A stretch of 64,000 nt of DNA. It comes from Armigeres subalbatus (taxonomy: Eukaryota > Arthropoda > Insecta > Diptera > Culicidae). Below are positions 23,199 to 34,670 of the stretch, piece after piece (positions within the stretch are counted from its first letter, which is position 1; each line of letters starts with the position of its first letter). The DNA is taken from contig NC_085140.1 in the NCBI RefSeq assembly GCF_024139115.2, forward strand, positions 462,861,506-462,925,505, read 5' to 3'. Both the position numbers and the translations under genes were made by a program. The notes beneath the pieces are model-generated. The model was not told the DNA's origin. It worked only from the letters and a program-made list of their open reading frames with translations, and did no database searches.

Positions 23199-23737
23199 AT
23201 GTTTGAGCGCATATTTCTATCTTCCAGATCTTCAGGGCAGGAGAATGCTCTTTGTGAGCGGGAGCTTGAGCATTTTTTAGTACTATTTTTAGTACAAACT
23301 GGATACATGTGAAACAAAACCTTTTTTTTTTCTAAAATAGCACTTTAAGAATTGGAACAAAAATCAATGAGCCTCATCAGACCCAACTGAGCTTTAGCCA
23401 CTGGCTTCTTCTATATAAAATTAGCTTTCTGAATAACGTAAATCTAGCTGCCAAAATGTGCCAATAAGGGTGACATTTTTTCATGAAATTGACCTATTTT
23501 TCCGATAAACGTGTTCCATTTGATAGAAATGTCAATAAAAAAGGCCATATTATATTCAGATTAGCGTATGTCAGTGCTATTTAATGTTTTGTGATACCAA
23601 ACAGGTCAAAACGTTGTATATTTAGTTTCGAAATATTGAAAATCGATTTTTATATTAATTCAAGACTGCAATATCAAAAAACAACGATTCAACACTTAAA
23701 ATAAGGAGAAAAACATACAGTATCTTCAGCAAAATTT

Positions 23738-24999
23738 GGATTCAGTACCGTTGTCTCCGTATCGCGTTGGGTTGTATGAATTCGACTCATACGATGGGCC
23801 TGGAAGTACTTGCGGGAGTACTGCCTCTGACAGATCGTTTCGCGGAATTATCGCTCCGGTTCCTCATCCGCTGTGAGGTTCTCAATCCATTGGTCATTGA
23901 CAACTTCGAGAAGTTGCTCGAACAAAACCCTCAATCTCGATTCATGAGTATTTACCACTGGTATATGACGCTGGAGGTAAGCCCATCTTCGGTTGACACC
24001 AATCGTGCTAACTTCTTAGACTCTTACAGTTCCTCTGTTACTTTTGATCTGTCCATGAAGCAGGAGGTTCATGGAATATCAGACTTCCTTCGTGAGGAGG
24101 TCATACCTCCATTATTTGCAAGCAAATACGGACACGCCAGTGAGGAGAGAAGCTTTTTCACAGACGGGTCAAAGTTGGATGACTCCACTGGTTTCGGTGC
24201 TTTTAACGTTTTTCATAGCGCCTATTTTAAGCTGAAAAAGCCTTGTTCCGTGTATACCGCTGAGCTAGCTGCGGTACACTATTCACTTGAGCATATTGCA
24301 TCCCTACCTCCTGACCACTTCTTTATCTTCACCGACAGTCTAAGTACCTTGGAGGCTGTTCGGTCAATGAAACCTGTAAAGCACTCAGCGTATCTTCTAA
24401 CCGGGATACGGAAAGCTTTGAGTGCTTTATCAAAAAGGTCATTCACAATCACCATGGCTTGGGTCCCTTCTCATTGCTCGATCCCGGGAAATGAGAAAGC
24501 GGACTCTTTGGCTAAGGTGGGCGCTGTGGAAGGTGATATTTACGATCGGCAAATCACCTTCGATGAATTTTTCTCATTAGTTCATCAGGAAACCTTGATC
24601 AGCTGGCAGCAGAAATGGACAAATGGGGAGCTGGGTAGATGGCTGTATTCAATTCGCCCACAGGTGTCGAAGCGTCCATGGTTCAAAAAATTGAATATAG
24701 GACGAGACTTCATTCGAACCATGTGTCGTCTAATGTCCAATCACTACACTTTAAATGCACATCTTTTCAGAGTGGGGCTCTCGGAAAGCAATCTCTGTGT
24801 TTGCGGCGAGGATTATCAGGACATTGATCATGTCGTGTGGGCGTGCGAGGAGAATCGCGGCCCCAGATCTGCATTAACTGAACATCTCCGGGTCCGAGGA
24901 AAACAACCGAAGCCTATTAGGGAAGTGTTGGCGGGCCTTGATCTCGAATACATGTCCCTCGTCCACCAATTTATGAAAGTTGCTGATGTAAGATTGTGA
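23738..24999 (+). CDS. C-terminal part of ORF2: RT end, RNase H and zinc-knuckle region (5'-truncated)
   Basis: The frame is open from the truncation point (YRCLRIALGCMNSTHT) to TGA at 24997-24999, with no real start because the element is truncated; the first ATG is 23776. Counting from the codon at 23767, an RNase H domain spans about residues 128-255 with the expected acidic set: FTDGS (D133), AELAAV (E166), FTDSLS (D190) and HCSIPGNEKAD (H236, D246). A C-terminal CxC...H...C motif (C344, C346, H355, C360) follows. This layout belongs to the I/LOA-type non-LTR elements; RNase H would remove element RNA after copying. The frame is unbroken over 400 codons, which implies a recent insertion. 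It cannot act alone since the RT and endonuclease are missing. Confidence 0.85.
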
Positions 25000-25387
25000 T
25001 TTTAGTCTGCCCACCCCCTTGTCTGTCGTTCCCCATATCGAATGTCTTCCTCTTGTTGTTCATTTCAATGTCTGTCGTTAACCCCTTTCGTATGTCTTCC
25101 TCTCATTGTTGTCTCCCAAAAAAATGTTTGTCCCGTTACAGATGTGAAACATCGCCAAGAATGTCAACTATGTGAACATCAGCATCGTAATTACTTAAGC
25201 ACCCTAAATTCCCTTCCTTTCCTACTATATTTTTGTATTCCCTAACCTCGACCAAACCGCGAGTCTTTCGGTTCCCTAAAACTAACATTATGTATAAGAT
25301 TTAAGAAATTGTTAAACTTGATTTCGGCTCCGTAACGCTTCACGGCAATTGAGCCTCCAAAATAAACGAAAGATTAAAAAAAAAAAA
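23738..25387 (+). mobile_element. 5'-truncated I-type (RNase H-bearing) non-LTR retrotransposon, 15-bp TSD
   Basis: Bracketed by TCTTCAGCAAAATTT at 23723-23737 and 25388-25402, ending in a poly(A) run (25376-25387). It contains the C-terminal end of ORF2 and about 390 bp of 3' UTR. The foldback arm reads through the empty site. Truncation lies in the thumb region after the RT. Confidence 0.9.
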
Positions 25388-25636
25388 TCTTCAGCAAAAT
25401 TTATCAAAACACAATATTCTAAAACATTGTCAAAAACCGGAACAAAAAAAAAATTGTTGAAAAAAAATTTTTTTTGCTCGGGTATGCATTGAACCATAAT
25501 AGTGGATTTCACGGTCTACATTTTGTCAGGCAGCTTTTTGAACACATTCTATGAATAAATCATGGATCTAAATCTGTATTAAACGCCACAATGAGGTTTT
25601 GACCGTCTTTTTTCTGAGTTGTTCCAATGTGCAGCA

Positions 25637-26289
25637 GCGCCACTGAAAAAATACATTTTTTTCATCCAAACTCGTCATGTATACTAAAATTTATTACTAT
25701 TCCGAGACATTGAAAAAGAGGAAATAATTTCACAATACAAAATTGACTACCCACGTACATGTTCCGCTGTTGTTTTATAGTTGTTTGACATGCTAAGACA
25801 TTTAGACCACTTAAAAGGTTTGAATGGTAGTACAACCAAACACTTGTATGTGGTCTAAATGGGATTGTATTTGAATTATTTTATGAACTGAAACCGAAAA
25901 CAAACTAGTTGAAGAATTTCAAAGTTCACCGAAATGATAGTTATTATGCATGAGGTCTCAGATAGGTCGTCCCGGTATCCAAGAATTTTCTGGGATAAAT
26001 AGCATCAATTCTATAATCGTGAAAAAAGATCTGAAGTGCTGTTTTTAATATGGTGCCTGCTCCTTGTGGTACAAAGAATAGGATGCGTTCATAGCATATG
26101 CTCTTGGTCATTCAAGAAATGTCTGGAGTAATCTACACGCGTAACGCGTAACCAACGATCAATTTGCCCAATTCAAATATGGTACAAGCACTCTGTAGTA
26201 CCAAAAATGGAATGTGTTCATAGCATATGACCTTTTTGAATAGGTTTCGGTCACCGCTTACTCAATTTTTTGAACTCGAATTGGTTTTT
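25637..26289. other. No gene; short direct repeat pair
   Basis: Phrases containing GTTCATAGCATATG recur at about 26088-26101 and 26218-26230, with matching upstream text (GGTACAA...AATRGRATG). This suggests a local duplication of about 130 bp spacing. Nothing else identified. Confidence 0.45.
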
Positions 26290-26319
26290 GGGGAAGGGTC
26301 GTTTGGCCCATTCCATTAG

Positions 26320-26470
26320 GACGAATAAACCATTAGGCCGAAATCCATCTGGCGAAAGTCATTCGGCCGAACGGGTCATACGGCCGAATAGGTTATTTGG
26401 CCGAAAAGGTCATATGGCCGAACAGGTAATTTGGCCGAATGGGTCATTTGGCTGAATAGGCCATTGGGTG
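26320..26470 (+). repeat. 17-bp tandem repeat array (left arm)
   Basis: Degenerate units near GGCCGAACAGGTAATTT and GGCCGAATGGGTCATTT; the same kind recur at 27640-27778. They are the complement of the array at 28541-28860. Confidence 0.7.
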
Positions 26471-26479
26471 AATTGTAAC

Positions 26480-27640
26480 TCGCCTGCTTAGGGATTGGGG
26501 ATCTCGGGGTCGTTTGGAGCTTACTTGTCTCTCAAATCTCCAACAGAGGACGAGTCTACAGTGCAGGACCTTTTTTGGTACACTGTGCAGTGCAGGACAC
26601 TTTTGGTACACCCACTCATGTTTCGCTAATAGGTCGGCTGTTTAGTACGGCAAGCATAATAAAGGTTTTACGTTGGGGGAGAATTCCAGAAAGGCGAAGC
26701 CTGATAGCTCCGTTTGAGCAACAAAGCGAAACAATAACAAAAGTGGTGGAAAAGCTTTACTTCAGGGCTATGTTCTTTGAATAAGCTACCACTGTGGAAC
26801 TATTTATTAACTAGTCTTATTTATTTCGGATGACGTGGAGGGGCTTATACTTACGGTTTTTGGTTTGTGGTAGTCTTGTAGAAGGGAACCTCTGGTTCCG
26901 AATGCTTGAGGTACGATTCTACAACGTATGCCGAACTACAATGGTTTGGTGATCGGCGCCAGGCTCAACGGCGGATTACCGCAGTCGGCGATAACAAGGG
27001 GCGATCAGGCGAGATTTTGCGAATTCCGAACCCACAGCTTTTACAATGGCGGATGGCTGCAGAGGAGCGTGTTGCCGGGTGATGGGGTTCATAGACGTTC
27101 GAACCGTGGGATGCAGTCGACAATGGCGTCTTATGGCTGGCATTGGCTTTGGTGCGCTGCTAGAGGTGGCTCGTCGTCGCTTTCTCCGGCCGTTTGCTGG
27201 TAAAAAGCCCAAAATAAAAGAAAAAGGCCCTTGCCTCGTACCTAACCACACATTATACCCCTGTGACGTCAGTAACACTTGTTGCACAATTTTCACAATA
27301 TTACAATTAACTTTTACTTTTCTCTTATAGTTTTCGTCTTGCTTGCCGATGTTTATGTTCGTACAACTAACTTTTAACAATCGTATTTAACGCTTACTAA
27401 CAATGCACCTACTTTTTACAATGAGCTATTCTGGGATTTATTTCCTATCTATAGAAAACCCAGAATCTAAATAAAATAAATTTATGCTTTTCGCATTTCC
27501 GCAGCCTGTATTTGCGCTATTAACGTTCCACCTGTGGGCTGGAACCATCATTGGCTGATAAAGGCCGGTGATTGGAGTATTTTGGAATTGTGGAGGAGTC
27601 AAAAGCTTATAATGGAACCGACGGTTACAGAATAGGTCAT
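26480..27640. other. Unexplained interior of the foldback element
   Basis: It contains a short tandem duplication around 26557-26608 (CAGTGCAGGACCTTTTTTGGTACA and a variant, 25-30 bp). A relatively GC-rich block at 26930-27200 has a 91-codon plus frame and a 134-codon minus frame; neither has a motif I recognise. Confidence 0.4.
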
Positions 27641-27775
27641 TTGGGTGAATATGTAATTTGGCCGAATACGCCATTTAGCCGAATAGGTTTTTTGGCCGAA
27701 TAGGCCATTTGGCCAAACAGGTAATTTGGCCGAATAGATCATTCGACCGAATATGCTATTTGGCCAAACAGGTAA

Positions 27776-28531
27776 TTTGACGTCTCATTTCTCACTGCTC
27801 AATTATCATTTGTCCCTTCTCACTGCAAAAGTAAGTAATAGGGAGTTTGAATTAAGAGTGAAAAGGGAAGCGTCTCCTTCTTACTTCGCTCTTCCCACTT
27901 TTCACAGTGAGAAATGAGAAATGATTAATGAGAAGTTAAAATCAGACGTCTCACTTCTCATCAATAATTCTCATTTCTCACTTCTTACTGCAAAAAATGA
28001 GTAGTGTAAAGTGAGAAGTGAGTCTCACTACTCACGTCACACTTTTTACTTTGCACAGTGAGAAGTGAGAAAATATTAGTGAGAAGTAAGACCTCAACCT
28101 ACTAATTTTTCAACCTACCGAGTAGCACACATGTTACACATAGGTCACAGTAAGTTATATATGACCAGATTCAGTCACAATTAAGTTGCTGCAACCAGAA
28201 TCGTTTGACTTGTGTTGCTTGGGAGTGATACGTCGCACTAATAATTTCATACTTTTAACTTTTCCCAGTGAGTGAGAAAAAAATGTCTCACCTCTCACTG
28301 TGAAAAGTAAGTGCGAATTGAGTAGTGAGACGTCTCACTTATTATTTTGTATTACTCACTTTTCAAAGTGAAAAGTGAGAAGTAAGAAATGAGGAGTTAT
28401 AAGCGTGACGTCTTGATTCTCACTCTCACTACTCATTTCTCACTTATCGCTTCTCACTGCGAAAAGAGAGTTGTCTCTCTTCGCAGTGAGAAGTGAGAAA
28501 TGATGATTGAGAAGTGAGAAGTGAGACGTCA
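27776..28531. repeat. Palindromic TCTCACTTCTCAC-rich region
   Basis: It begins ATTTGACGTCTCATTTCTCA and ends TGAGACGTCAAAT. In between are many variants of CACTTCTCACT and its complement AGTGAGAAGTG, often meeting as small hairpins at AGTGAGAAATGAGAA or CTGCGAAAAG. No coding capacity. Confidence 0.75.
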
Positions 28532-28540
28532 AATGAAATA

Positions 28541-28860
28541 TTCGGCGGAATTACTTGTTCGGCCAAATGACTTGTTCGGCCAAACGACCTATTCGGCCAA
28601 ACGACCTATTCGGCCAAATGACCCATTCGATCAAATGACTTGTTCGACCACATAACTGTTCGGCCTAAGGACCTATTCGCCAAATGATTTATTCGGCTAA
28701 ATAACCTATTCGGATAAATGACCTGTTCGGCCACACGACCTGTTCGGCCATACGACCTGTTCGGCCAAATGACTTATTCGTTCAAATGACTTCCGGCCTA
28801 ATGGTCTATTCGGCCAAACAACTTTCGGCCTAGTGGCATTCGGTCGAATGGTTTTGGGCC
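28541..28860 (-). repeat. 17-bp tandem repeat array (right arm)
   Basis: About 18 units near TTCGGCCAAATGACCTA with drift. The minus strand gives an artefactual frame rich in WPNR and GRK. Confidence 0.8.
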
Positions 28861-28875
28861 AAACGGCCCTTCCCC

Positions 28876-28975
28876 GCCACAGGAATGGATGGAAGGTGTC
28901 GTGTGTCCCAAGTACTCTCCCAAGATTTACGCCACCGACTAACACCAATGGCAAGTACAAAGGGGAAGTACCAGG
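28876..28975 (+). pseudogene. RTE-like RT fragment with internal deletion
   Basis: GGAATGGATGGAAGGTGTCG followed by TGTGTCCCA and then CTCTCCCAA...CGCCGACTAACACCAA matches two parts of the RTE-like element that lie near 35440-35470 and 35540-35580. The roughly 80 bases between them are missing. It abuts the right end of the foldback element. Confidence 0.7.
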
Positions 28976-29224
28976 CGGGATTTATGGATTTACTCACGAT
29001 TTGTACCATTTCGATTTCCCATATAAATTTAATGCTTGTTAAGCACCCACTTAGACTTGATGGATCCAGCTGAAAATTTTTCAATAGTTTCTGGGTGTAA
29101 AAAAATTGTAAATTTTTAGGAGGTGTTCGTCTCGAAAAAATTGTTTTGATTTTTTTCAAAAAGGTGTGGTCTACCTTACTCAACAGTGAAGCCGTCTTTC
29201 GTTTCATATTTGTTGACGCGACCA

Positions 29225-29382
29225 AGTCGAGTCAAGTACGAGACACTGAAGACGACCTTACTGTTGAGGTCGAAATACGTATCTGTCAAGGTTCAATTAA
29301 GTGGTGTAATTAAATGGGATTGTACAAACTCGTCTTATGACAAGTGAAGACATTCCACTAAAAGCTCAAAATAATTTTCTTA
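29225..29382 (+). repeat. Hairpin retroposon, single-armed copy
   Basis: It starts inside the centre of the family (AGTCGAGTCAAGTACGAGAC) and runs to the 3' end AAAATAATTTTCTTA. The central stem-loop is at 29254-29271 (GACCTTA/TTGAGGTC). No clear TSD. Confidence 0.75.
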
Positions 29383-32210
29383 ATATAATAAATATTATTC
29401 TAGAGTATTAGCAACAATTACCAATGCTAAGAGTAATCCTACATTCGCCTAACATAGTGCAGAAATTGATTTATGCAGCTTCAGAATCACAACACCTTCA
29501 AAGCAGACCATTGGGCAGCCTTGTTTTGCTTATTGAAGCTACGCGTGAAATCATTATACGGCAATATGTGAATCCATTAATCAAACAGCGATAAAAGCAG
29601 CTCCCATAATGCATGCGGCGCGGTTTGCTTCCGAAATAAGTTCATTTGAATATCCGAGCCTCTTTGTGGGGCCCGAAAAACCTGAACCGCGAATATCCGC
29701 TCGCTGCTTATAATGCATATTTTTTCAAATTTTTCTCCCCTTTCCTTTGTGTGTACGTTTATATAAAATATTTCATTTTAATTTATTGTTAAATGTTGGA
29801 TGGGAAAATAAATTTCAAACATTTTTGTTCTTGTTCTCCTCCTCATTCTCTTCGCTTTGTTTTGCTATGCTTTATTTCAGTGAGCTTAAGAACAAATAAA
29901 TTTTACCATAAATATGTATATTAGACACATATAAAACGGCCATTATTTAATTTTTCTTTCGCTTTGGAAGTTTCTGCTCCGCGGTACAAGACCTATATGA
30001 ATATGAAAAGTATAGCAATGAGAGCTTCACCACAATGAGGCGCAGGTTGGTCGTTCGACAGGAAGATCCAGAAACAGAACGAACATGGTGAAACAACATG
30101 GAGATTTTATTCATCAAACCCAAAGAATGAAACATGGGAAGCCAAAATATAACAACAAGTCGAGCTCATGTACTTTGACCACCCGAGACCCAGTCTTGGA
30201 CTGGCCGGACAAACCTGGCCTGATTATTGAGTGTTTATGCATACAAACCCGCCACCACTATGGTACATAAATATTTATGATAGTTTATGCTACGATATTT
30301 ATATTTATGTATAACTCAAAATTATTAAGTTGATACGCCTTTCATCGTCCGAGGCGAGGCCTGGGATTTAACCGAGCGGCACGAAATTCGACGCTCCCAG
30401 TTGGTCTCAGCTTTCCGCAGCTCGTTTGCTTTTGACTAAAGACGTACAACACAGATCGGGGAGGGTCAAAAGAAGACAAAAACGAGCGACAGTTTAAGTG
30501 TGTTCTTTTTCACACGTCATAATTTATACCGCTGCTTAGTTTTCCCACCTTCGGCGACCTCTGGCTCGTGTTCAGCCAACCGTCACCAAACAAACGTGAT
30601 GGTCCACCACCATAGGAGAAATGTCCCACTCGTACCGGGGCACACGACTAATCCGTCCATCAACTAGAGACCGGGAAGACTTTTCGAAGCTCAGTGACCC
30701 GAGAGATATGTTTTGTGTGTTTATTTAGCTGAGTTTTCAGAGAGGTCGAAGAGGTGTGAAAAGTGCTTGACACGCACTCACGTGCGAACATCTGTCCGAC
30801 GGATTGTCGTTTTTATTTTCAGAAGCTTCAGGGTACGGAAGGCACCGAACAGTGTGTGTTATTATTGGCACTGCTAGGGGGAGGGATTATGAATTGAGAT
30901 GTAGGTATATTGGGTTACTCTTGAGGCAGCAATTTTCGGTCAATTGAAATTGTTTATTCAATTTCAAATTTAATTCTAAAATGTGAGTTGACCAGGGCAG
31001 TGAAAGATTTTTTTTCCTGCCGACTTATCCGCCAGCGGAAGTTTCGATCCATTACTATAGGCGTTACTGGCGAACCCCATTCTATTGAGGATTACCCACC
31101 CACAGCACAGCAACACATTTGACACACCAATATTAAATTATATGACCTTTTTCCGGCGGATCGAAGTTTGATTCAGCACGAGCCAGCCAGGATACAGCTT
31201 CCACATGCACACAGCAAAACAATGACAAACGGTGTGTGGACCGGTCAGTACAATCATTAACGAAGGACTGTCGAATGGATTCGAACGCTTTAAAGCAGGA
31301 AACATCAACGGGACATCTGCCGCACGGTGTTGCCACCCTCTCTTTGTCGCACTTTAGAACTATTTCAAAGTACAGTAATTATCTTATTGGAGATTCTCGT
31401 CGTTGTGCGCATTTGAAACGGTTCGTCTTTCCAGTCAGTCGTTCGCCAAAATCAGGACATGTGGGTGGACGACGGTGGCCGGACATTCTCCATGACAATC
31501 GTCTATTTGATGAGCAATTCGATTTGGCTGGAAGAGTGGTTCCAGCGCTCGTTCATACGTAGGTGGCTACGTATTAGGTTTTGTCGTGCACACACGGGGA
31601 AAAGGGCATTTACAACAGGAACGTGGACGTACTGTTTTATTTATATTTATGAGCGCTTATGACCAATGTTCGAAAACTCAATTTGTATTGCACCGGATAC
31701 GATTCGTCCATCGTTCGACGATCGTTTCAAATTCAGGCACTTCAGTTGTAATGCGATTTGCTTTATGTTCTCCTATCGACGGTTCATACAACCATGAACA
31801 GTAGGTTGGTAGATTGTTCTAGTTTAGGACAAAATAAGAGATATCCTTTATTATCTAGATATCCTTATATTTATTTTAATTTATTTTCTTTTATTTTGAA
31901 TTTATTTGTATTTGAAATATTTGATTTGAAATATTAAATTTTCATTTAATTTATTTAGTGGATTCAAAACAAACAAATTTAATTAATTAATAAAAAACAC
32001 TGGTCGTTTACGCAAGGTGTCGGAAAAGAATTCAATTTAATCAGGAAACATTCAGTTTCCAAGATGTTCATAATACTGCGTAGCTTTACATATAAATTAT
32101 ATTTGAAGAAGTTTATACTTATATTCATCAAACTATTTCTCATTATTATGCGAGAAAACAATATTTGAGCACTCAGCTGGCCTAATTGGCACCCTTTGGA
32201 TGAATACTAC
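29383..32210. other. No recognisable gene
   Basis: AT-rich DNA at 29700-30340 and 31800-32160. From 30340 to 31780 the base composition is more balanced, with frames of 60-110 codons, none with a known motif and none clearly joined by splicing. This is a reasonable place for host regulatory DNA or an untranslated exon, but I cannot support a call. Confidence 0.35.
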
Positions 32211-32358
32211 GATAAGAAAATTATTTGAAGCTATTAGTGGAATGTCTTTACTTGTCATAAGACGAGTTTGTACTATTCTTTTTAATTTTAACACTTGATT
32301 GTACCTTTGACATATGCGTGTTTCGACAACAGTAAGACCGTCTTCGGTGTCTCGTGGG
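32211..32358 (-). repeat. Hairpin retroposon, single-armed minus copy
   Basis: The 3' end GATAAGAAAATTATTTGAAGC is at the left and the core GTCTTCGGTGTCTCGTGGGAC at the right. It ends where the family's palindrome centre would begin. Confidence 0.7.
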
Positions 32359-32399
32359 ACTTATATCCTTGGAAGGCCCGTTCGCTTATGGAATAGGAC

Positions 32400-32640
32400 T
32401 TATCCCCGAAGCGGAATGTTGGGCCCGAGGAGAGAGATAAGTTTAAAAAAATAATCCTGATAGATGAGGACTGCAGTCACAGATTCGTCGTCTGCGAGTG
32501 CGTCCCAAATACTGGCCGGGATGCCGTATAAATCTCTGGAGTGGCCGTATTTGGGACAACAGCAAACGAAGTTTTCGACACTGTTGACTACCCCACAGAT
32601 GGCCGACGACACTTTTTATCCAGTTTTTCACGTCAGCCAG
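32400..32640 (-). pseudogene. C-terminal fragment of a non-LTR retrotransposon ORF2
   Basis: The minus frame reads VENFVCCCPKYGHSRDLYGI, then IWDALADDESVTAVL, which resembles the post-RT/RNase H tail of I- or Outcast-like elements (a degraded CxC...H...C knuckle followed by a DESV-type helix). Only about 70 codons remain. Confidence 0.4.
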
Positions 32641-32759
32641 TCACTATGGTCCAGGATACAGTTTTACGCGGAAAGATGCATTTTACGCCATAACTATAGT
32701 GTTTAGAAAAAAATGTTATTCTGCACAATTGTTAGAAATAGTAAGGCCATCATAATAAT

Positions 32760-32975
32760 GCTATAAAAAATAGAAACAATAGCCCATACTATGAAAAAAA
32801 TAGATTGTTTTTTTATTTCTCGGAATACTGACATGTAATGTTCTATAAAGTTGTAGTGCACAACAATAAACAAATATTATTAATTACAATAAATGTTGTT
32901 AAAAAAGCTTTCTCTGTAGCTCTTAAGTTGGCTGATTTAGAGCAATTTAACCTAATTGGATTAGGGTGTACCTAA
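32760..32975 (+). repeat. AT-rich dispersed repeat, copy 1
   Basis: The text TGACATGTAATGTTCTATAA, then TGTAGCTCTTAAGTTGGCTG and GGATTAGGGTGTACC, recurs in diverged form at 37565-37715. The two copies flank the RTE-like element in direct orientation. Confidence 0.55.
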
Positions 32976-33372
32976 AAAACAGTATTTTTTATCTGCTTTT
33001 TTTTGTTTTAGATTTCTCGAAAAAGTCGTTTTCTAGTGACTTTTAGAACTCATAAAAATGCAACTTGGGGGCAGCAGGGACTATGTCCAAGGGCTTGACG
33101 ATCCCTCCCCAGGCCATCTGCGAGTTGTGGCGCCTGCCTAGGATGTGGTGGGGTTTGACAGTGGGACCTGTTAAACCTCTATAAAAAGCTGCACGTATCC
33201 GCAAGTAAGCTCCGCCAAAACGACCGTGTGCCGCTCAAAGTGCACAAGCCCAAGTCCTGGTGTTAGGTGGGCGTGGGACGCTAAACAGACCTGACACGAT
33301 GGCCCTCCGATGAAACACGAGGTTTCCGCAGGCTCAGTAAGCCGCCTTTAAAAACAACCATTACGAACGACA

Positions 33373-33518
33373 TATCTAGACCAACATTAGAAAAGGGCGT
33401 AACAACCAAAATTTATTCCTTCTGATTTTTTGTCCCCATGTATAGCTTTATATGTAGACGAAGAATCAGAAGGAATAAATTTTGGCTGTTACGCCCTTTT
33501 CATATGTTGGTCTAGATA
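33373..33518. mobile_element. 146-bp hairpin MITE in the RTE-like 5' region
   Basis: The ends TATCTAGACCAACATTAGAA and the complement of ATATGTTGGTCTAGATA are inverted, and the arms pair over about 58 bp (AAAGGGCGTAACAACCAAAA against TTTTGGCTGTTACGCCCTTT). It lies between the GAACGAC and GAAGATAATACG blocks of the retrotransposon 5' region. Confidence 0.75.
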
Positions 33519-33584
33519 GAAGATAATACGACTCGATACAATCTGCAATGACCTACGTGACGAATAAAGCATCAGGATTGTAAG

Positions 33585-34670
33585 CTTGGAACATGGAACT
33601 GCAAGTCGCTAGGCTTCGCAGGTTGCGACAGGATAATTTACGATGAATTACATCCCTCGTAGCGCTGCAGGAAATCTGCTGGACAGGACAGAAAGTGTGG
33701 AAAAGCGGGCATCGAGCGGCTACCTTCTACCAAAGCTGTGGCACCACCAACGAGCTGGGAACCGGCTTCATAGTGTTGGGAAAGATGCGCCAACGCGTGA
33801 TTGGGTGGCAGCCAATCAACGCAAGGATGTGCAAGCTGAGGATAAAAGGCCGTTTCTTCAACTATAGCATCATCAACGTGCACTGCCCACACGAAGGGAG
33901 ATCCGACGACGAGAAAGAAGCGTTCTACGCGCAGCTGGAGCAGACATACGATGGATGCCCACTGCGGGACGTCAAAATCGTCATCGGTGACATGAACGCT
34001 CAGGTAGGAAGGGAGGAAATGTATAGACCGGTCATCGGACCGGATATTCTGCATACCGTATCGAACGACAACGGCCAACGATGCATAAACTTTGCAGCCT
34101 CCCGCGGAATGGTAGTCCGAAGCACTTTCTTCCCCCGCAAGAATATCCACAAGGCCACATGGAAATCACCTAATCAAGTAACGGAAGGAAAACCAAATCG
34201 ACCACGTTCTAATCGACGGTAAATTCTTCTCCGACATCACGAACGTACGCACTTACCGCAGTGCGAATATTGAATCCGACCACTACCTCGATGCAGTATG
34301 TCTGCGCTCAAAACTCTCGACGGTGATCAATACGCGTCGGAGTCGTCCGCCGCGGCTAAACATTGGGCGGCTGCAAGACGGTAGACTAGCCCAAGACTAC
34401 GCGCAGCAGCTGGAAGTGGCACTCCCAACGGAAGAGCAGCTAGGCGCAGCATTTCTTGAAGATGGCTGGAGAGATATTCGATCCGCCATTGGAAGCACCG
34501 CAACCGCTGCACTAGGCACGGTGGCTCCGGATCAGAGAAACGACTGGTATGACGGCGAATGTGGGCAGATAGTTGAGGAGAAGAATGCAGCATGGGTGAG
34601 ATTGCTGCAATACCACACGAGAGCGAACGAGGCACGACACAAACGGGAGCGGAACACACAAAACTAGATT
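33585..34670 (+). pseudogene. RTE-like ORF, endonuclease half (frameshifted)
   Basis: Starting at an EN-type TWNMELQV-like block near 33590, the frame gives LQEICWTGQ, ELGTGFIV, FNYSIINVHCPHEG, IGDMNAQVGREEMY and SNDNGQRCINFAASRGMVVRS, then IHKATWKSP. These are the expected endonuclease blocks, ending at SDHYL near 34280 after a frameshift at about 34185. A stop near 33642 and the shift make it non-functional. From 34323 a 114-codon frame continues the linker to the RT. Confidence 0.8.

Larger units (their letters stand above)
21450..25636. mobile_element. Foldback element with long inverted arms, three nested insertions
   Basis: The left arm (21465-22720 with an insertion) mirrors the right arm (23340-25636 with an insertion). 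Examples are CACATTGAAACAACTCAGG (21472) against CTGAGTTGTTCCAATGTG near 25613, GATCCATGATTTTTTCATAG against 25551-25570, and the CATTTTGGCAGCTAGATTT blocks at 22603 and 23440. The loop is about 22720-23340. Without the nested hAT-like MITE, the I-type element and the 34-bp scrap it would be about 1.9 kb. No transposase frame is present. The outer ends are approximate; the TSD is not resolved. Confidence 0.75.
26290..28875. mobile_element. Foldback-type element built on 17-bp repeats (about 2.6 kb)
   Basis: The left end GGGGAAGGGTCGTTTGGCCC and the complement of the right end (GGGGAAGGGCCGTTTGGCCC) are inverted repeats differing at one base. Both sides carry arrays of roughly 17 bp (TTCGGCCAAATGACCTG and its complement) at about 26320-26470, 27640-27778 and 28541-28860. 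A palindromic TCTCACTTCTCAC region fills 27776-28531. The DNA between 26480 and 27620 is not explained and may hold another insertion. Confidence 0.6.

Noticed and set aside
28706..28960. Minus frame rich in WPNR/GRK as an arginine-rich protein
   Set aside because: It is a translation of the 17-bp TTCGGCCAAATGACC array.
29247..29276. CTGAAGA...GAAA in the hairpin retroposon as a hammerhead
   Set aside because: The stem between the two boxes uses the G of GAAA for pairing or leaves position 10.1 unpaired, and there is no cleavage site. It is better described as a plain stem-loop.
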